From Acidobacteriota bacterium (GTDB lineage Bacteria; Acidobacteriota; Terriglobia; UBA7540), in NCBI GenBank assembly GCA_021789565.1, contig JAJYJL010000567.1, positions 1 to 6,064 on the forward strand: a DNA stretch of 6,064 nt, given 5' to 3'. Shown one piece after another: positions 4,370 through 6,064 of this stretch; position 1 is the stretch's first letter, and each line of letters opens with the position of its first letter. Below the pieces are notes generated by a model. The model was not told where the DNA came from, searched no databases, and saw nothing but the letters and a program-made list of their open reading frames with translations. Made by a program: the position numbers and the translations under genes.

Positions 4370-6064
4370 CACTGTCCACAATCAGCCTCACGTTGAGCCA
4401 GTCGGCATGGTCTAGGATGTCGGCGCGGTCGGCGTAGTCGACCAGGAGTTCGAGCCGCTTGGCGCCGGTTACGTCAACCGAGACGGGCACGGGCGGGTCG
4501 CCGCCGCGGATCGTTTTGCTGGTGAATTTTTTTTGGCCATCGACTAGCACGTGGAAGTGCACGCTTCCTTGTCCTGCCGTGGAGTCGTCAATGCCGATTT
4601 CGGCACAGAAGCGGCTCGCCCTCACCCCTTGCCCCTCTCCCAATGGGAGAGGGAACACTGGCTTCTGCCCCTCTCCCGGAGGGAGAGGGGAGTCTCTACG
4701 CGCCACGCCCCACGCCCCACGCCCCACGGCCTCTGACCCCTGGCCTCTGGCCCCTGGCATCTCGTACACGAGTCGCGCCGTGCTATGCACGCCGAGGCCT
4801 TTCAAGAAGAGTCGGCCGCCGCAGCGGAGCCAGCCGCCAGTCACGTTGCGGTCAGCCTGATAGGCCCACGGCAGGTCGAGATACGGCGTCTGTCGATATT
4901 CGGCCGGCTTGAGATCGGAGAGATACACTGCCCGACCGCCGAGCGGCTGCAGGAAGATCAGGCGGTCCGCCGGGGCGTTCCAGGTTTGGCCGTTGGCAAG
5001 AATGCGCAGCGATCCGTCGTGGAGGACGATTTCGCGGGCTAGCAGCCGGCTCCCGTCGCGGAAGCCGACCCAAGCGCGAAAAAGGTTGGCGTTCTTGTTG
5101 GTCTTTGCGGTGGCTTGATTCATTTCGTCAGTCGAACGGGCAGCCGCGAAGCGGCGGTAGTCACTAGCCAGGGGCGCAAGCCCCTGGTAAGCGACCATGT
5201 ACATCGTTGGAAGCCGCGAAGCGGCGACACTGGCTGGTACCGCCCCGTTGGGGCTCGGCAACGCAATATGCCCCAACTCCAGGGGCTTGCGCGGCTGGCT
5301 CATGACTGGCGCCCCTTCGGGGCTGAAGAAGGGCACAAAACCGCCCCTCGCGAGAAACAGCGTTGTCTCCATCCCACAACGTAAGCGTTCACAGGTCTGG
5401 GACCAATTCGTCATCCTGACGGGCACCGACGCAACGCGTTGGTCGGCGAAGGATCTACGTTGCCCCTCTAGCAGGCTAGATTCTTCGCTACGCTCAGAAT
5501 GACAGTTGCCCCGCGAACGGTCACATCCAGGATGGCCCCCCGGCCACCGGCGCCTCGATTCTGGATTGAAGATAATAGCGGTAACGCGATCGGTCGAGAT
5601 TTCCACGGGGCCGACCTCAGCGTCGAGTTTCACCACATCGCTGGCGATGGCCACCAATGAGCCGGTCAGCTCGTCGCTGTTGGCCAGAAGTAGCCGGTCC
5701 GACTGGCCGGTTGCCCGCGCGATGCGGTCCAAGAGGGCGTCGCGCCGCTGGCGCCCGAACGGCAGGTGGAACACGACACCGCAGACCGAGTGGATGGGCA
5801 GCTTTTGCGTGCCGAAGACATCGGAGGCGATCGTCAACTTTTCTTTGTCGGCGGCCGTGCAGCCGGCGGCCAGGATTCCACCGTCGGCCAAGACCAGTGT
5901 CCCTCCGCTAGCAGGCTCCGTGCACTTACCCCAGGTGACCAGATCGGCCGCCGGCATGGTCCGCTGGTTCTTATCGGCGGTGAAGGTTAGGTGCCAGGCA
6001 GCGTCGGCGGCGGTAAGCTCGGCACGAAATGGGGGGCCTTCGACGGGGATGGCCAAGGGCGAAT
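4347..6064 (-). CDS. NPCBM-domain protein with in-frame repeat insertions (N-terminus outside window)
   Basis: A probably secreted planctomycete protein. NPCBM is a predicted carbohydrate-binding beta-sandwich, but the ligand and role here are unknown. Numbering runs from a TTG at 6056, where the first methionine-like codon falls. The frame continues off the right edge, so the true start and any signal peptide are missing. Residues about 5-166 (PFRAELTAADAAWHLTF to IIFNPE) form a beta-rich N-terminal module. Residues about 325-370 contain FRAWVGFRDGSRLLA and RLIFLQPLGG. The NPCBM core spans about 376-562: VYLSDLKPAEYRQTPYLDLP, NVTGG, LKGLGVHSTARLVYE, then AEIGIDDSTAGQGSVHFHVL, RGGDPPVPVSVDV and LLVDYADRADILDHADW. 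Two blocks do not fit the family: about 167-322, and 435-481 inside the NPCBM domain. Both correspond to repeat sequence in the DNA, yet no stop or frameshift occurs. The protein may still fold if the blocks sit in loops, or the gene may be decaying silently. Confidence 0.8.
   Translation of the reverse strand, partial: SPLAIPVEGPPFRAELTAADAAWHLTFTADKNQRTMPAADLVTWGKCTEPASGGTLVLADGGILAAGCTAADKEKLTIASDVFGTQKLPIHSVCGVVFHLPFGRQRRDALLDRIARATGQSDRLLLANSDELTGSLVAIASDVVKLDAEVGPVEISTDRVTAIIFNPESRRRWPGGHPGCDRSRGNCHSERSEESSLLEGQRRSFADQRVASVPVRMTNWSQTCERLRCGMETTLFLARGGFVPFFSPEGAPVMSQPRKPLELGHIALPSPNGAVPASVAASRLPTMYMVAYQGLAPLASDYRRFAAARSTDEMNQATAKTNKNANLFRAWVGFRDGSRLLAREIVLHDGSLRILANGQTWNAPADRLIFLQPLGGRAVYLSDLKPAEYRQTPYLDLPWAYQADRNVTGGWLRCGGRLFLKGLGVHSTARLVYEMPGARGQGSEAVGRGAWGVARRDSPLPPGEGQKPVFPLPLGEGQGVRASRFCAEIGIDDSTAGQGSVHFHVLVDGQKKFTSKTIRGGDPPVPVSVDVTGAKRLELLVDYADRADILDHADWLNVRLIVDSGTTDEHR
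4614..4757. repeat. GGGAGAGGG-hairpin and tandem-repeat insertion in the NPCBM domain
   Basis: This composite block contains four elements. Hairpin one is CCCTCTCCC (4633-4641) pairing with GGGAGAGGG (4645-4653). Hairpin two is CCCCTCTCCC (4668-4677) pairing with GGGAGAGGGG (4681-4690). A 7-base tandem repeat CACGCCC runs about 3.6 times (4704-4728). Finally, two 14-base units differ at one base (4730-4743 and 4744-4757). On the coding strand it encodes SPLPPGEGQ and PLPLGEGQGVR, phrases I recognise as translated copies of a repeat widespread in many bacterial genomes. The family sequence resumes cleanly on both sides, so the block of about 47 codons looks inserted. Confidence 0.7.
5143..5323. 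repeat. Cluster of six GC-rich hairpins (palindromic repeat element)
   Basis: There are six palindromes in 181 bases. GCCGC-GAA-GCGGC occurs at 5143-5155 and again at 5213-5225. CCAGGGGC-GCAA-GCCCCTGG (5168-5187) is a perfect 8-bp stem with a GNRA-type loop. GCCCC-GTT-GGGGC lies at 5242-5254. A mutated, inverted copy of the second type lies at 5279-5298 (loop TTGC, two mismatches). GCCCC-TTC-GGGGC lies at 5311-5323. The identical 15-base AGCCGCGAAGCGGCG cores start 70 bases apart. The inverted second copy suggests that at least two elements were inserted in opposite orientation. I recall such multi-hairpin elements from planctomycete genomes. They resemble REP-type sequences, but the mobilising enzyme is not visible here. 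Confidence 0.65.
5411..5503. repeat. HSERSEESS-type palindromic repeat
   Basis: Inner arms GCGAAGGATCTA (5446-5457) and TAGATTCTTCGC (5477-5488) are inverted with one mismatch. Outer arms TCATCCTGA (5411-5419) and TCAGAATGA (5494-5502) are also inverted with one mismatch. The coding strand carries the well-known CATTCTGAGCGTAGCGAAG core and reads CHSERSEESS, a phrase that turns up in predicted proteins of many phyla as a translated repeat. The left side is longer by about 20 bases and contains a perfect CAACGCGTTG palindrome (5432-5441), so the element is imperfect or has itself been disrupted. Confidence 0.7.

Noticed and set aside
4704..4757. Possible CRISPR-like or minisatellite array
   Set aside because: The units are 7 and 14 bases, directly tandem and without spacers. 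This is a simple tandem repeat, not a CRISPR array.
5143..5323. Possible HEARO/omega RNA or riboswitch
   Set aside because: The stems are strong, but I could not match a known consensus and no IscB- or TnpB-like gene is nearby. The palindromes fit a dispersed repeat element better.
5115..5502. Forward open frames through the repeat region, antisense to the NPCBM gene
   Set aside because: They consist mostly of translated hairpin repeats and show no family resemblance. The reverse frame connects recognisable domain sequence on both sides.
1..6064. tRNA, rRNA or integrase-type mobile genes
   Set aside because: No tRNA-like cloverleaf, rRNA segment, transposase or integrase motif was recognised on reading either strand.

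Overview
The window looks like a planctomycete chromosome (Pirellulales-like). The main reason is a large reverse-strand protein with an NPCBM domain of the type common in that phylum. Supporting signs are short dispersed palindromic repeats and a small 78-residue orphan protein of a kind I associate with planctomycetes. This assignment comes from recognising protein families, not from a database search. The sequence is GC-rich overall, but the first 1.2 kb is visibly richer in A+T.

Layout. Bases 1-296 hold no confident gene. At 297-1214 (+) is a membrane-anchored SGNH/GDSL-like protein resembling the SGNH domain of sugar O-acyltransferases. It faces a small reverse-strand gene (1355-1591) with a clear ribosome binding site. 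Upstream of that, on the same strand, are an intrinsic-terminator-like hairpin (1737-1760) and a tentative 92-codon gene (1789-2067). At about 2050-2230 (+) lies a broken, frameshifted remnant of a DUF4326 gene, which stops where the next locus begins. Bases 2231-3843 (-) are a complete two-gene abiE locus: AbiEi antitoxin, then AbiEii nucleotidyltransferase toxin, joined by a GTGA start/stop overlap. Its 5' side carries a good sigma70-type promoter and candidate operator palindromes. About 430 bases of apparently decayed sequence follow.

Bases 4347-6064 (-) encode an NPCBM-domain protein whose N-terminus lies beyond the right edge. Its reading frame stays open through two blocks of non-family sequence. 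One (about 5092-5560) contains a cluster of GC-rich hairpins and a separate HSERSEESS-type palindrome. The other (about 4614-4754) contains GGGAGAGGG hairpins and short tandem repeats, and it splits the NPCBM domain. The last codons and the stop codon fall in a further repeat-like sequence (4339-4369).

How the parts work together. Only abiEi-abiEii form a clear functional unit, a type IV toxin-antitoxin and abortive-infection module that probably represses its own promoter. The other genes look independent. The most unusual feature is the repeated colonisation of one coding sequence by several different repeat families without loss of frame. I found no evidence for a wholly new multi-gene system.
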